Shown: positions 36,786 through 51,598 of the stretch, one piece after another
How positions within the stretch are numbered: the stretch's first letter is position 1
How the letters are laid out: every line of letters starts with the position of its first letter
Assembly: GCA_020137815.1 (NCBI GenBank)
Contig: CM035357.1
Location: 841,974-905,973 of the forward strand
Direction: 5' to 3'
DNA length: 64,000 bases
Source: Hormiphora californensis
Taxonomy: Eukaryota; Ctenophora; Tentaculata; Cydippida; Pleurobrachiidae
Program-made: the position numbers and the translations under genes
Notes under the pieces: generated by a model
What the model was told of the DNA's origin: nothing
Databases searched by the model: none
Seen by the model: the letters and a program-made list of their open reading frames with translations, nothing else

Positions 36786-38520
36786 CTAAGGCGAGTCCCA
36801 CTTCACAAAGCTTTCTGTCCTCTTGCTGGTTCGGTGGTAATGTCTCGGTTCCAGTGTCCTCCAGTGTTTCTCCTCAAACCCTCCCATATCCAAATCTTGC
36901 CGTGAGATACGTGCTAGGTGGAGTTTCAAGTAGCGCTGTACCCTGCTTCCAAATCTGTCTGATTCTGCTTCCTACAGGGGAGAGAAGGTTTGTTGTTTGA
37001 TACAGATATCGGGAAAAGGATTGACAGGATACCAGAATGATTATTGCAGTTAGAGATTGTCTTCCAAGACAAACTAGGATTAGCTGTTTTGTTCATAAAC
37101 TCTGAAAAAAAGGATCGGTTACCTTATTGTTCTTCTTCCCAAACATCCCTGCCACATTTTTCTTAAAGCTCTGCCACTTTGTTTTCTCGGGTATGGTATC
37201 ATAGGTAGTATTTGTAGCACTAGAATTCAGGATCTGATCCAGGATATCTACTGACTCAAATCCACTGTCAAACGTGCTCTTACTGTGGCGCTTGCAGGCG
37301 CTGTTTCGTTGCTCACTTGAACTCGATCTCTGAAAGAGTATGGTTATATTAGCACGGCTGGGTTAATTCCACGTGCCTTTACTTCGAGTTCAATCCTTCA
37401 ATCAATTCTTTAATTCTTTCTTCGCTCCACAGTATGCTTTTCATAATTATACACTTTGGATACCACATGGTTACCATGGCTACCACAGTTACCACGGCTA
37501 CCACGGTTACCATGGCTACCACGGTTACCACGGCTACCACAGTTACCATGGTTACCACGGTTACCACGGTTACCACGGTTACATACCTTGTGATGAAAGT
37601 TGTGTGCATCTCCATAGCATATCGTGTTGTTTCTTCTGAGTGTCCCAATAAAGAATTCCTCCTCCTCCTGATCTAGTTCCGCATCTTTATCGGCCTGGAC
37701 ACGGAGTGAACTGGTAAATATTTAATTTATAAATTAATGGAGCTCTTAATGGAGCTTGAACGCTTAGTAAATACCTAGTTTAAAACTAAACAGACACGTA
37801 GGAAAACTATATCAAAAGACTCAAAATCTGCGGTACATGATTCTACACCCTGTCCTAGCACAACCTATATTATGATCTACACCCTGTCCTAGCACAACCT
37901 ATATTATCATCTACACCCCATCGCCCAACCTACATTATCATCCCCATCGCCCAACCTACATTATGGTACTCATCCCCTACGCTAAGGGAACTCCGGTAGC
38001 GCCTTTTTAGAGTCCCTCCCCTGGATTGTATTGGGGGCAAGAACACAGCAACTCCCTCGGGGTCCTCCTCCCCCAGGGATATATCAAGGGGCAAGAGTTG
38101 TGAAATGTCAATATGGGAAGAAGAGGAGGCTAAATCGAGGGTGCCCGTTGAGTCAAACACTTTAGAACTGCTTGCCAGGGGCATTTCAGCAAAATCGAAC
38201 GGAAGTGGGCAGGAACGAGGGGTTGCTATGGGAACTATGATGTCATCACTCGATATGACGTCATAAGACATCATCTGCACAGTAGAAACACCCCCAACCG
38301 AGTCAGTCCGATAGGATGAAGAGGTTGAGGAGGTAGGAGAGGAAGAGGTATCACCATCATAACTTCTCCTCTGGATCTCATAAAAAGACTCTACAGTCCT
38401 CCAGGATGTCTCATAATCGCTCTCGTCGCTAAAGACCGCCATGTGTTCCCAGCTTTGGGTGATCTGATCTTGGAGTGAAGAAAGGTTCACATCTTGGAGT
38501 GGGAGATGTCGCCCTGCCAT
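36786..38520 (-). CDS. Ser/acidic-rich protein of unknown family (four exons)
   Basis: Read on the minus strand: exon 38520 down to 37960 (or 37934), 37694 (or 37710) to 37587, 37329-37123 and 36971-36786, ending TAG. Two splice solutions both keep frame, because the donor sequence ATAAT|GTAGGTTGGG is tandemly duplicated: 353 or 367 residues. It starts MAGRHLPLQDVNLSSLQDQI; the frame is also open upstream of that Met with a hydrophobic run (TCFGLLSCVVV), so the start is uncertain. The middle is Ser-rich and acidic (SSSPTSSTSSSYRTDS). Later parts are LDQEEEEFFIGTLRRNN, STFDSGFESVDILDQILN and KWQSFKKNVAGMFGKKNN, with a basic C-terminus (HWRTLEPRHYHRTSK). No domain recognised. The build is that of a cytosolic scaffold or regulator. 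Gene reality is well supported by four in-phase exons. Confidence 0.65.
37440..37590 (-). repeat. GTAACCGTG/GTAGCCGTG minisatellite beginning at an exon donor
   Basis: On the gene's strand, the donor CACAAG|GTATGTAACCGTGG runs directly into about fourteen 9-bp units (GTAACCGTG, GTAGCCGTG, GTAACCATG). The unit resembles the donor's own first bases. Confidence 0.88.
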
Positions 38521-39036
38521 AACAACAACGCAACTCAGTAAGCCAAAGCAAGTTGTGTAATGCAGTGTACTAGTTGGGACAACCAGTGAAGTAGATTGTG
38601 TTTCAAGCCAGAGGGGGGCTGCAGTTGTGCAATCATAATTAACTAGTGTGTAGAGAGAGATAAAATGAGGGACGCCTAGAGGAGAAGATACCGGAGAGGT
38701 TTAGCTCTTTGGAGGACAAGTGCTCTGCTCGACCCTCTCTCTCTCTCTCTCTCTCCGCGCCTGGGGAGTGGGCTCGGGCAAAATAAGTCACCACTGACTA
38801 TACCTATGCATAAAGAATGATAGTAGAGACTATATCCAAAATTCATTCTGTTTGAGTAAGTCCAAAGCATCTAAATACTGATTACGGGTGTCTCTAGAGA
38901 GTTCCATATAACTCTATCAACAGTGGGCTTATCGTTCCCCAAAGCCACGTGATGCAAACTCGTGCAAGATTTTTGCATTTATTGCGAACTTTGTGGGAGA
39001 TAAAACACCAAAAGTACCCGAAAGAAAGATTCTAGA

Positions 39037-39161
39037 TTTGTCAATAGGAACCGACCGACACAAGTAAACAACCAATCAGAGCTCTTTATTTAGGTCACGT
39101 GACTGGTTATAAGCCAATCAGGGACCAGTATTTCCTGATTCGGTCGGTTGCTGTTTATCAA
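39037..39161. mobile_element. hAT-type MITE, opposite orientation (M1, copy 4)
   Basis: Element 39045-39153 runs from TAGGAACCGACCGA to TCGGTCGGTTGCTG, the reverse complement of copies 2 and 3. Flanks TTTGTCAA and TTTATCAA (8 bp, one mismatch). Confidence 0.87.
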
Positions 39162-39420
39162 GCATATGTTGCACAAATTAAACACAGCTGACAGCTGCCA
39201 CAACATTGCAAACAACATATTGCAACATTGCAACATTGCAAATGATGTCATAATTAGGAATCATCACGGAGTTCAGGTATCAAGATAGATTTTTGGCAAG
39301 GTGGTTACTCGAGCTATATTATGCACACTACTGTAGTGTAACACGGGGCACTAAACATGCCAAGTTAAATGAAACTTTGACATGGGTGGAGGGACTTGAG
39401 AGAGATGAGAGAGAGGGGTG

Positions 39421-39460
<40 letters not shown>

Positions 39461-39636
39461 AGACGATGAGAGAGGAGATAGACAGATGAGGAGGAGGATG
39501 AGAGAGAGACGATCGAGAGATGAGCGAGGCAGCGATTGAGAGGGGGCAGAGCGAGAGAGCGAAATCGGTTCTGGCGGCGAAGGACAATTAGCTTTGACAA
39601 GCGAACAGTGTTGAGCAGCTGTGCAGGCACGCGGCC

Positions 39637-40017
39637 GTGACTGACGGTAAGCGGTAAATACTCACTCGGTTCTTCACATTTTTTGGACATTTTTGGCCAT
39701 AACTCAGCCATTTTTTGACCAATTTGCAAAATCTTGGGCTCATTGGAAAGAGGACATTGAGACCTTTAAAATGAGCCCTAGAAAATGAAAATCGGTGCAA
39801 AATGCGCGGCGTTATGGCGTAAAATGCGCGTTTTCGCCATAGCGCCGCGCATTTTGCGCCGATTTTCATTTTCTAAAGCTCATTGGAAAGCTCTTAATGT
39901 CTTCTTTCCAATGAGCCCAAGATTTTGCAAATTGGTCAAGAAATGGCTGAGTTATGGCTAAAAACGTCCAAAAAATGTGAAGAACCGAGTGAGTATTTAC
40001 CGCTTACCGTGACTGAC
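39637..40017. mobile_element. 363-bp hairpin element with 9-bp target duplication
   Basis: Element 39646-40008. Both ends read GGTAAGCGGTAAATACTCAC inward, and the arms pair almost to the centre (GCGCGGCG...CGCCGCGC). The flanks 39637-39645 and 40009-40017 are both GTGACTGAC. No ORF. GG ends and a 9-bp duplication place it with the large fold-back elements. Confidence 0.92.
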
Positions 40018-40212
40018 ACACAAATTCCACCACCGACAATAGTACTATTCGCAGTACTTAATGACATGGAGCTGTGAAAAACACAAAACTGAGTGTTTAC
40101 TAGCTGCTTCCGGGATAAACATATTAGAGTAGAGTCAGAATGAACATATATGTCAAGTCACGTGATTTAGCACCAAAAGTTGGAGTAAGAAAAGTCACGT
40201 GATATATCTCAC

Positions 40213-44290
<4,078 letters not shown>

Positions 44291-44299
44291 AGGGAGGGT

Positions 44300-44880
44300 G
44301 TTGTTTTATAAGGGACTAAAACCCCTTCCCCCTTTAAAAAAAAAAAATGGGGAAATTTGTTTTTTCCTTTTAAAAAAATTTTTTAAATTTAAAAAAAAAA
44401 CCTTTGAGGCGAATTTTAATTCCCCCCCCAAATTGATAGTAAAATTGCAAAACAGCAGTGGGGAAATTTTCCTTTCCGCCGGCCAAGGGGGAAGAAAAAA
44501 GGTTTTTTTAATTTATGGGTTGGGGGGTCCGGCGTCTTTTTTTCTTTGGGGTGAGGGTGGGTTTTGGTTAATTTTTAAAATTTTTTGGTTCTTAAGTAAT
44601 TTGCCCCCTTTTTTAAAAAGGTTCTTTTTTCGTTTTCTTTTTTTTTTTTCCGAACGGTTCCCCCACAAAAAAAGAAAGGCAATTTTAAATTTTTCTCCCC
44701 ATTTTAACAAAAACGCAAAACCCCCTAGGAGGAAAACTTGGGGTTCCCCGCCCGCATCCCTTTTTGGGAAATTTCGGAAAAAAGGGCTTTTGGCGCCAAC
44801 TTTTTCGTTACTTCATGGGGGGGTTTAAATTTGAAAAAAAAGGTTTTGGTTTTTACCACCCGGCCCTTTTTTTCCCCCCC
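44300..44880. other. Homopolymer-rich sequence of doubtful consensus quality
   Basis: Abrupt change from normal sequence: runs of A, T, C and G of 4-12 bases follow one another (AAAAAAAAAATGGGG, TTTTTTTTTTTCC). Such sequence is unlike the rest of the window and looks like unpolished long-read consensus at the edge of the repeat block. Confidence 0.6.
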
Positions 44881-45935
44881 TTCCCCCTTCTTTCCCTCCC
44901 TCCCTTTTGGGTCCAAAAAAAATTTTCCCCCCTTCCCTTCTCCTTTTCTTTACTTTTCCTCCCTCTTTCCTTCCCTTCCCTCCCTTCTTCTTTCCCTCCT
45001 TTCCCTTTTTGGGTTTTTCCCTTTCCCCCCCCCCCTTCCCTTCCCTTCCCCCTTCCCTCCCTTTCCCCTTTCCCCTTTCCCCTTTCCCTTCCCCCCCTTT
45101 CCCCTTTCCCCCCTTTCCCCTTCCCTTCCCCCCCCTTTCCCCCTTCCCTTTCCCCTTCCCCTTTCCCCTTTCCCCTTTTCCCCTTTCCCTTTTCCCTTCC
45201 CCTTCCCCCTTCCCTTCCCTTTCCCCTTTCCCTTCCCTTCCCTTCCCTTCCCCCCTTCCCTTCCCTTCCCTTCCCCTTCCCTTCCCTTCCCTTCCCTTCC
45301 CTTTTCCCTTCCTTCCCTTCCCTTCCCTCCTTTTTCCCCTTTCCCTTCCCCTTCCCTTCCCTTCCCTTCCCCTTCCTTCCTTCCTTCCCTTCCCTTCCCT
45401 TTTTTTTCCCCTTCCCCCTTTTCCTTTTTTTTTCCCCTTCCCCTTCCCTTTTCCCTTCCCTTCCCTTCCCCCTTTCCCTTCCCTTCCCTTTTCCCTTCCC
45501 TTCCCCCCTCCCTTTCCCCTTCCCTTCCCTTCCCTTCCTTCCCTTTCCCTTTCCTTCCCGCCCCCTTTTCTTCCCTTTCCTTCCTTTTCCCCTCCCTTCT
45601 CTTCCCTCCCTTCCCCCCCCCTCTTTTTCCCCTCCCTTTTTCTTCCCCTCCCTTCTTTCCCCTCCCTTCTCTTCCCTCCCTTTTCTTCCCCTCCCCTTCT
45701 CTTCCCCTTCCCTTCCTTTCCCCCTCCCCCTTCTCTTCCCCCCCTTCTCTTCTCCTCCCTTCTTTTTTCCCCTTCCCTTCCTTCCCCTCCCTTCTTTCCC
45801 CCCTTCTTTTCCCCCCCCTTCCTTTCCCCTCCCTTCTTTTTTCCCCCCCTCCTTCTCTTCCCCCCCCTTCTCTTCCCCCCCTTCCTTCCCCTCCGCTTTT
45901 CCCCCCTTTCCTCCCTTCCCCCCTTTCCCCCTAAA
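44880..45935 (+). repeat. About 1 kb of nearly pure pyrimidine, (CCCTT)n-like
   Basis: Almost no purines occur on the plus strand; units CCCTT, TTCCC and CCTTTCC mix. All six-frame ORFs here (360-400 codons of Pro/Phe/Ser/Leu or Gly/Lys/Arg/Glu) are low-complexity artefacts. Such a tract can form triplex (H-DNA). Confidence 0.92.
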
Positions 45936-48520
45936 TTCTCCCAAATTTTCTCCCTAAATTCCCCCAAATTTCTCCCTAAATTCTCCCTAATTTTCCAATT
46001 TTCCTAATTTATCCCTAATTTATCCCTAACTCTCCCAAAATTTCTCCCTAAACCTCCCAAAACTTCCCCCTAAACTCCCCCCTAATTTTCTCCCAAAATT
46101 CCCCCCTAAATTCCCCTAAATTCTCCCAAAATTCTCCAAATTTATCCCAAATTTTTTCCCTAATTTATCCTAATTTATCCCAAATTTTTCTCCCAAAATT
46201 TCTCCCAAAATTTCTCCAAAATTCTCCCAAAATTCCCCCTAATTATCCTAATTTATCCTTTAAATTTTTTCCCTAATTTATTCCCTAATTTATCCCTATT
46301 TATCCCTAATTTACCCTAATTCTCCCAAAATTCTCCCTAAATTCTCCCTAAATTCTACCTAAATTCCCCCAAAATTTTCTCCCTAATTTATCCCTTTTTT
46401 ACCCCCTAATTATTCCTAATTTATTCCTAATTTACCCCTAATTTTCCCAAATTTATCCCTAAATTCTCCCAATTCCCCCAAAACCCCCCAAATTCTCCCT
46501 AAATTCCCCCTAATTTATCCCTTTTATTCCTATTTATCCAATTTATCCCTAAATTTTTCCCCAAAAATTCTCCCTAAACTCCCCCAAATTCCCCAAAACT
46601 CTCCCAAAATTTCCCCTAAATTCCCCCTAATTCTCCCTAAATTCCCCCTAATTTTCCCTAATTTATTTCCAAAATTTTATTTAAATTTATTCCTTTTTTT
46701 ATCCCAAAATTCCCCCTAAATTCTCCCTAAATTCCCCAAAATTCATTTAAAATTTCCCCTAAATTTCCCTCCCCAAATTTTATCCCTAATTTATCCCTAA
46801 ATTTTCCCTAAATTCCCCCCTAAACTCTCCCTAAATTCTCCCTAACCCCCCTAAATTCTCCCTAAATTCCCCCCCAAAATTCCCCAAAATCTCCCTTAGG
46901 AAAATTTAAAATAATTTCTCCAATTTATCCCTAATTTATTTCCTAATTTATTCCTTTTTTACCCCAAATTCCCCTAAATTCTATTTAAAATTTTCCCCTA
47001 AATTCCCCTAATTATCCAATTTATCCCAAATTTTTCCTAATTTTTTTCCCTAATTTATCCCTAATTTATCCCTAAAATTCCCCCTAAATTCCCCTAAACC
47101 CCCAAAATCCCCCTAAATTCTCCCTAATTCTCCCAAAATTTCCCTCCCTAAATTCCCCCAAAATTTTCCTCCCTAAATTCCCCCCCTATTTATCCCTAAT
47201 TACCCCCAAATTTTATTCCAAATTTTACCCAATTTTTATCCCAATTTATCCCTAATTCTCCCTAATTCTCCCAAACTCCCCCTAAATTCTCCAAAATTTC
47301 CCCTAATTCCCCAAAATTTCCCCTTTTTTATCCAAATTTTTTTTCCTATTTATTCAAATTTACCCCAAATTTACCCTAAATTCTCCCTAAATTTTCTCCC
47401 TAAATTCTCCCTAAATTCTACCTAAATTCTCCCTAAATTCTCCCAATTTATCCCTAATTTATTCCTAATTTATTCCAAATTTATTTTTTATTTATTCCTA
47501 ATTTTTCCTGTTTTCCCAATTCTCCCTAAATTCTCCCTAATTCTCCCAAAATTTTTATTTAAAATTCTCCCCCCCAAATTTCCCTAATTTTTTTTATCCT
47601 AAATTTTCCCTAAATTCTCCCTAAACTCTCCCCTAAACTCCCTAAACCCCCCTAATTCCCCTAAATTCTCCCAAATTCTCCCTAAATTTCCCCCCTATTT
47701 TCCCCAAATTTATTCCTAATTTATTTCCCAATTTATTCCTATTTACCCCCAAATTTCCCTCCCTAAATTCCCCTAAATTCTCCCAAAAATTCTACAAAAA
47801 AATTCTCCAAAATTTCCCCTAATTTTTTTTCCCAAATTTATTCCTATTTATTCCTTTTACCCCCTATTTATCCTAAATTTTCCCCCTAAATTCCCCCCAA
47901 ACTCTCCCTAAATTTTTTTCTCCCAAACTCTCCCTAAATTCTCCCTAAATTCTCCCAAAATTCCCCCAAAATTCTCCCTAATTACCCCCTAATTTATTCC
48001 AAATTTTTCCTAATTTATTCCTAGTTTTCCCTAATTCTCCCTAAATTCTCCCTAAATTCTCCCTAAAATTCTACTTAAATTCTCCCTAATTTTCCCCTAA
48101 TTTAATTTTCCAATTTTTCCCCTAATTTTATCCCTAATTTTTTAAAATTCCCCTTCCCTCCCTAAATTCCCCCTAATTCCCCCTAAATTCTCCCTAATTC
48201 TCCCAAAATTTCCCTCCCTATAGGAAAATTTATAATTCTCCTTTTTATCCCTTTTTTTCCCCTAATTTAAAATTTTATTCCAAAATTTATCCCAAAATTC
48301 TCCCTAAATTCTCCCTAAACCTCCCTAAATTCTCCTAAATTCTCCCTAAATTTCCCCCCTAATTTATCCCAATTTATTCCCTAATTTATCCCTAATTTAT
48401 CCCAAAATTTTCCCTATTCTCCCTAAATTCCCCTAAATTCTCCCTAATTTATCCCAAATTTTTCCAAATTTTCCCTAATTTATCCCTAATTTACCCAATT
48501 TAAATCCCTAATTTCCCCTT
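45936..48520 (+). repeat. 11-bp satellite with CCCTAA core
   Basis: Degenerate tandem array of TTCTCCCTAAA and TTTATCCCTAA units for about 2.5 kb. The CCCTAA core equals the animal telomere repeat (C-strand), but with 5 extra bases per unit. No genes. Confidence 0.9.
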
Positions 48521-50960
48521 ATTTTGGTAACACTTTTCTGTTATTGTAACCCCTAACCCCCCCTTCCCTTTTTAGTTATTGGAGAGGGGTGACTGCAGAA
48601 ATCCTTTTAAAAAATTGTTGGATTCTTGCTTTTTAAATTTGATGAGAACAAAAAACACGCTGTAATATATCCCCGCAAAGTATGGAGCAACTTTTGGTCC
48701 AATAATCAGCCATCGGGTGTATCTTTTGCCCCTTTTATACTGTTTACTTCAAGGGACTGTTTTTTTAATTTTTTAAATGTGTGGTGGGGGGAGGGCTCCC
48801 GTTTAAAACCTTTTTCCCGAAGTGCTGGGATGTACGAAAATGCGCTCTCTGTCGCCCAAAAGTAAACGGCTAAAAGGCACTTAAAAAACCCAAATTACTT
48901 TCATGTGCCCCTCTCCTCAGTCTTCCTCGCCCCCCTCGAATGAAAAGTGACACTCCCCCCGCCAGAAAAAGATAACCCAAAGGGAAATTTAACTCACAAT
49001 TTTTTGTTTTTTGTTCCGCAGAAGGGGGGAAATTCCCCCTCTTTTATAAAAAGTATGGTTTTAAATTGTTTTTTTTTTTTTTTGCAGGGGTTTCCTTTTA
49101 TTATCCAAAAGTTTAAGTTTTGGTAAACAAATCCCAAAAAATGTGCCCGTTAATAATTAAAAACATTTGGTGTAATTTTCTGTCTTTCCCCTCTCTGTCT
49201 TCCCTACCTTGCGGTTTTGCACCTCCCCCGGGTTTTTGAAAATAACCCCCACCCCCCCCAAAACCCTACCCCTCTCTCCTTCTCCCCACCCTCTTACTCG
49301 TTCTTCTCCATAAAAACATGTTTAAAACGTGATTTTGGATGGGATTATGCCCCTTGGAATGGTCATAAAATTGGGAAAAATTTCAAACATATTTAGACTG
49401 CCAGTGCTCTGTCTGGTAAAAATTTTCCCAAAAATATCTCTTACCTTGCGCGCGATATTATGGTCTTGGGCGGGATAAAAGTAACATTGTTAATCGTTCT
49501 AAAAGACGCGCACCCATGCAATGTCCCTAGCTAAAAAGCCAAATTTTTTGGAACCTTTTCGATCAAAAATTTTAACTGTTTTTGTGAACACAAAATTTAA
49601 AAAACACTAAGGCTTTTACTAGACTCAAATCCGATGTATCAACAGAAATGAGAGGCATTTGTCCGTTTAACTGGCAAACAGGGGTTTATTGGCTTCAATT
49701 AGTCATTTGAACCGGTACAAAAAAATTTTAGAAAATTTTTTCCACAGATCCTGTTTCTAAACTGCCCTTCTTCACTCCTGAATAGGTCACAAAAACGTGC
49801 CTTTTTGGGGGGGTATTTTCCCCACTAGTGAGAGAGAGGATGTCTTCATTCTGAGAGAGCTATAAGATGTCTTCATTATACCCAAAACAGCTTGGTACCA
49901 TGATATAGAGTGTGGAGCTGGCTAGAGACAAGGGAAATGAGTGAACGCTGCAATATGAACTAAACCCACAGTCCCCTCTCCCCTCTCTCCCTCTCCTCCT
50001 CTCTCCTCCCCCTCTCCTCCCGGCCTCGATCCCCTCTCCGCCTCTCTCTTCTCTCTCTCTTTCCTCTCTCTCACTCTCTTCTTTTTCTCTCCCTCCCCCT
50101 CTCTCTTCTTCCTTCCCACCTCCCCTCTCTCAATAATAAAACGAGAGGGGCCGTCGAGTACAAGATCATGTATCCATGGTATCCCCACTAAACGATCATT
50201 CTCCCACACACCCCCGGGGCCCCAACAGCCGTGAGAAACGCCCAGATCAAATTACTATGCTGTATAAATAAAGAAAGTGGGCTCGAGCCCGATAAAAGTT
50301 CAGTAAAGCTGATATTGGCATCTGGTGGGGACCAGGGAAAAACGGGGGATACTCAACCCCTATTTTTTGGGGTATTCGAGGGAAAAACCGGTTAAAGGGG
50401 TTCCCTAAATTTTCCTTTAAAAAAACTAATTAAAATTTTTGGGGCATCCCAAAAAATTTGATTTAAACAAAAATTTGCCCCCTAATTTGACCGTTTATTA
50501 TCCCTTTTTTAAAAGGGGTTTAAAGGTTTTAATCATTGTTCTAAATCCATCCCAACCCCTTCAAAAAAACACGGCAAACCCCTCAAAATGGCTTTTTGGA
50601 AATGCCCAAAAAAAAAACCTTGGGTTTTTTCTTTTTTGCTAAAAGGGCCCCGGGGAAAACCCCGGGGGACTGGCCTGAATCCCCAAAGAAAAGTTTGCCT
50701 TGGCGGGGGAGAAGGGGTTTGGAAAAACCCCCCCCCTTTACAACCCTGGCGATTGGGGTTTTTTGGAAAAAAAAAAAACCGGGCTGCTAAAATTGGGGTT
50801 TTTTTGAAAAGGGGTCCCCGTTAAAATTTCAACTTTTTTCCCAAAATTTAATTTTTCCCCGGTTGCGGGGGAAGAAAATTTTTTAAAAGCCCCTTTTCTT
50901 AAATTTTTATTGTTTCCCCAAAATTTAAAAAACCGGGTTTGTAAAGGGTTTTTTTAAAAT
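48521..50960. other. No supported gene; homopolymer-rich and unrecognised
   Basis: Continues with unusual homopolymer runs (e.g. 49068-49084 T run, 50400-50950). A CT-rich stretch lies at 49972-50130. I see no splice-consistent exons, TIRs or known proteins. Confidence 0.5.
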
Positions 50961-51390
50961 GAGTTCGATTATTGCACTCTATATTATAGAACGCCGCTTT
51001 ACAGGATATATATAGAGTCTATATGCACTTCTAATATTCTATCCATCCTAGACCCCTTCGACAAAAACACGGCTGAAAGTCAGTCTAACTGGCGCTTAGG
51101 ACATGCACGCAAAACAACAAAAACAGCTCTCAGGGCCCCTTTTGCATTATTATGACGTCATGGGACCTGCTGTTGTAAGAGGATCTGTTGTTAGGACTCA
51201 TGACCATGTAACTCCCCTGGCATGAATTATTGCACACATTAGTGATCCAGTGTGTCTGGGGGAGCACAGGTGTGTTTACACACACACACACACCTTGTAC
51301 AACTGCACCTGGCGTGATAGTGTTTGCGAAGAGACATAGTCATAGGACACGGGATCATAAGCTCAAATTGTGGAGTTTTAGGTAGTATGA

Positions 51391-51598
51391 TAGGGATCCC
51401 TAAAAAAGTTAAGTATTTACACAGCGTTTACACCAGTTAGCCTTTAAGTTTTTCCCGGTTAGCGTTGGGAAGAAAAACTTTGAAATCTGCGCGGTGATGG
51501 CTTACTTAAATTTTCCATTCGTCAGAATTTCAGTCATCACAGCGCTTGGTGTGTAAAACGATGGTTTGTAAATACTGAACTTTTTTAGGGATCCCTAT
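51391..51598. mobile_element. MITE with TA duplication and GGGATCCC ends
   Basis: The ends are TA|GGGATCCCTAAAAAAGTT and its reverse complement followed by TA. The first 8 bases, GGGATCCC, are themselves palindromic. The next block AAGTATTTACA faces TGTAAATACTGAAC. About 205 bp, no ORF. Confidence 0.75.

Larger units (their letters stand above)
38521..40212. other. Region between two minus-strand coding blocks, with MITEs
   Basis: Holds a short TC tract (38735-38755), MITE M1 copy 4 (39037-39161), a (GA)n tract (39418-39455), a 363-bp hairpin element (39646-40008) and no confident exon. A bridging exon between 40213 and 38520 may be hidden here. Confidence 0.5.

Noticed and set aside
38676-38870. 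64-codon minus ORF between the two minus-strand coding blocks
   Set aside because: Runs through a TC/GA tract; phases do not join either neighbouring exon.
44738-45967. Overlapping 360-400 codon ORFs on both strands
   Set aside because: They exist only because a nearly pure C/T (or G/A) tract lacks stops; they encode Pro/Phe/Ser/Leu or Gly/Lys/Arg/Glu monotony.
45936-48520. True telomere end
   Set aside because: The unit is 11 bp, not TTAGGG/CCCTAA in tandem, and sequence continues on both sides.
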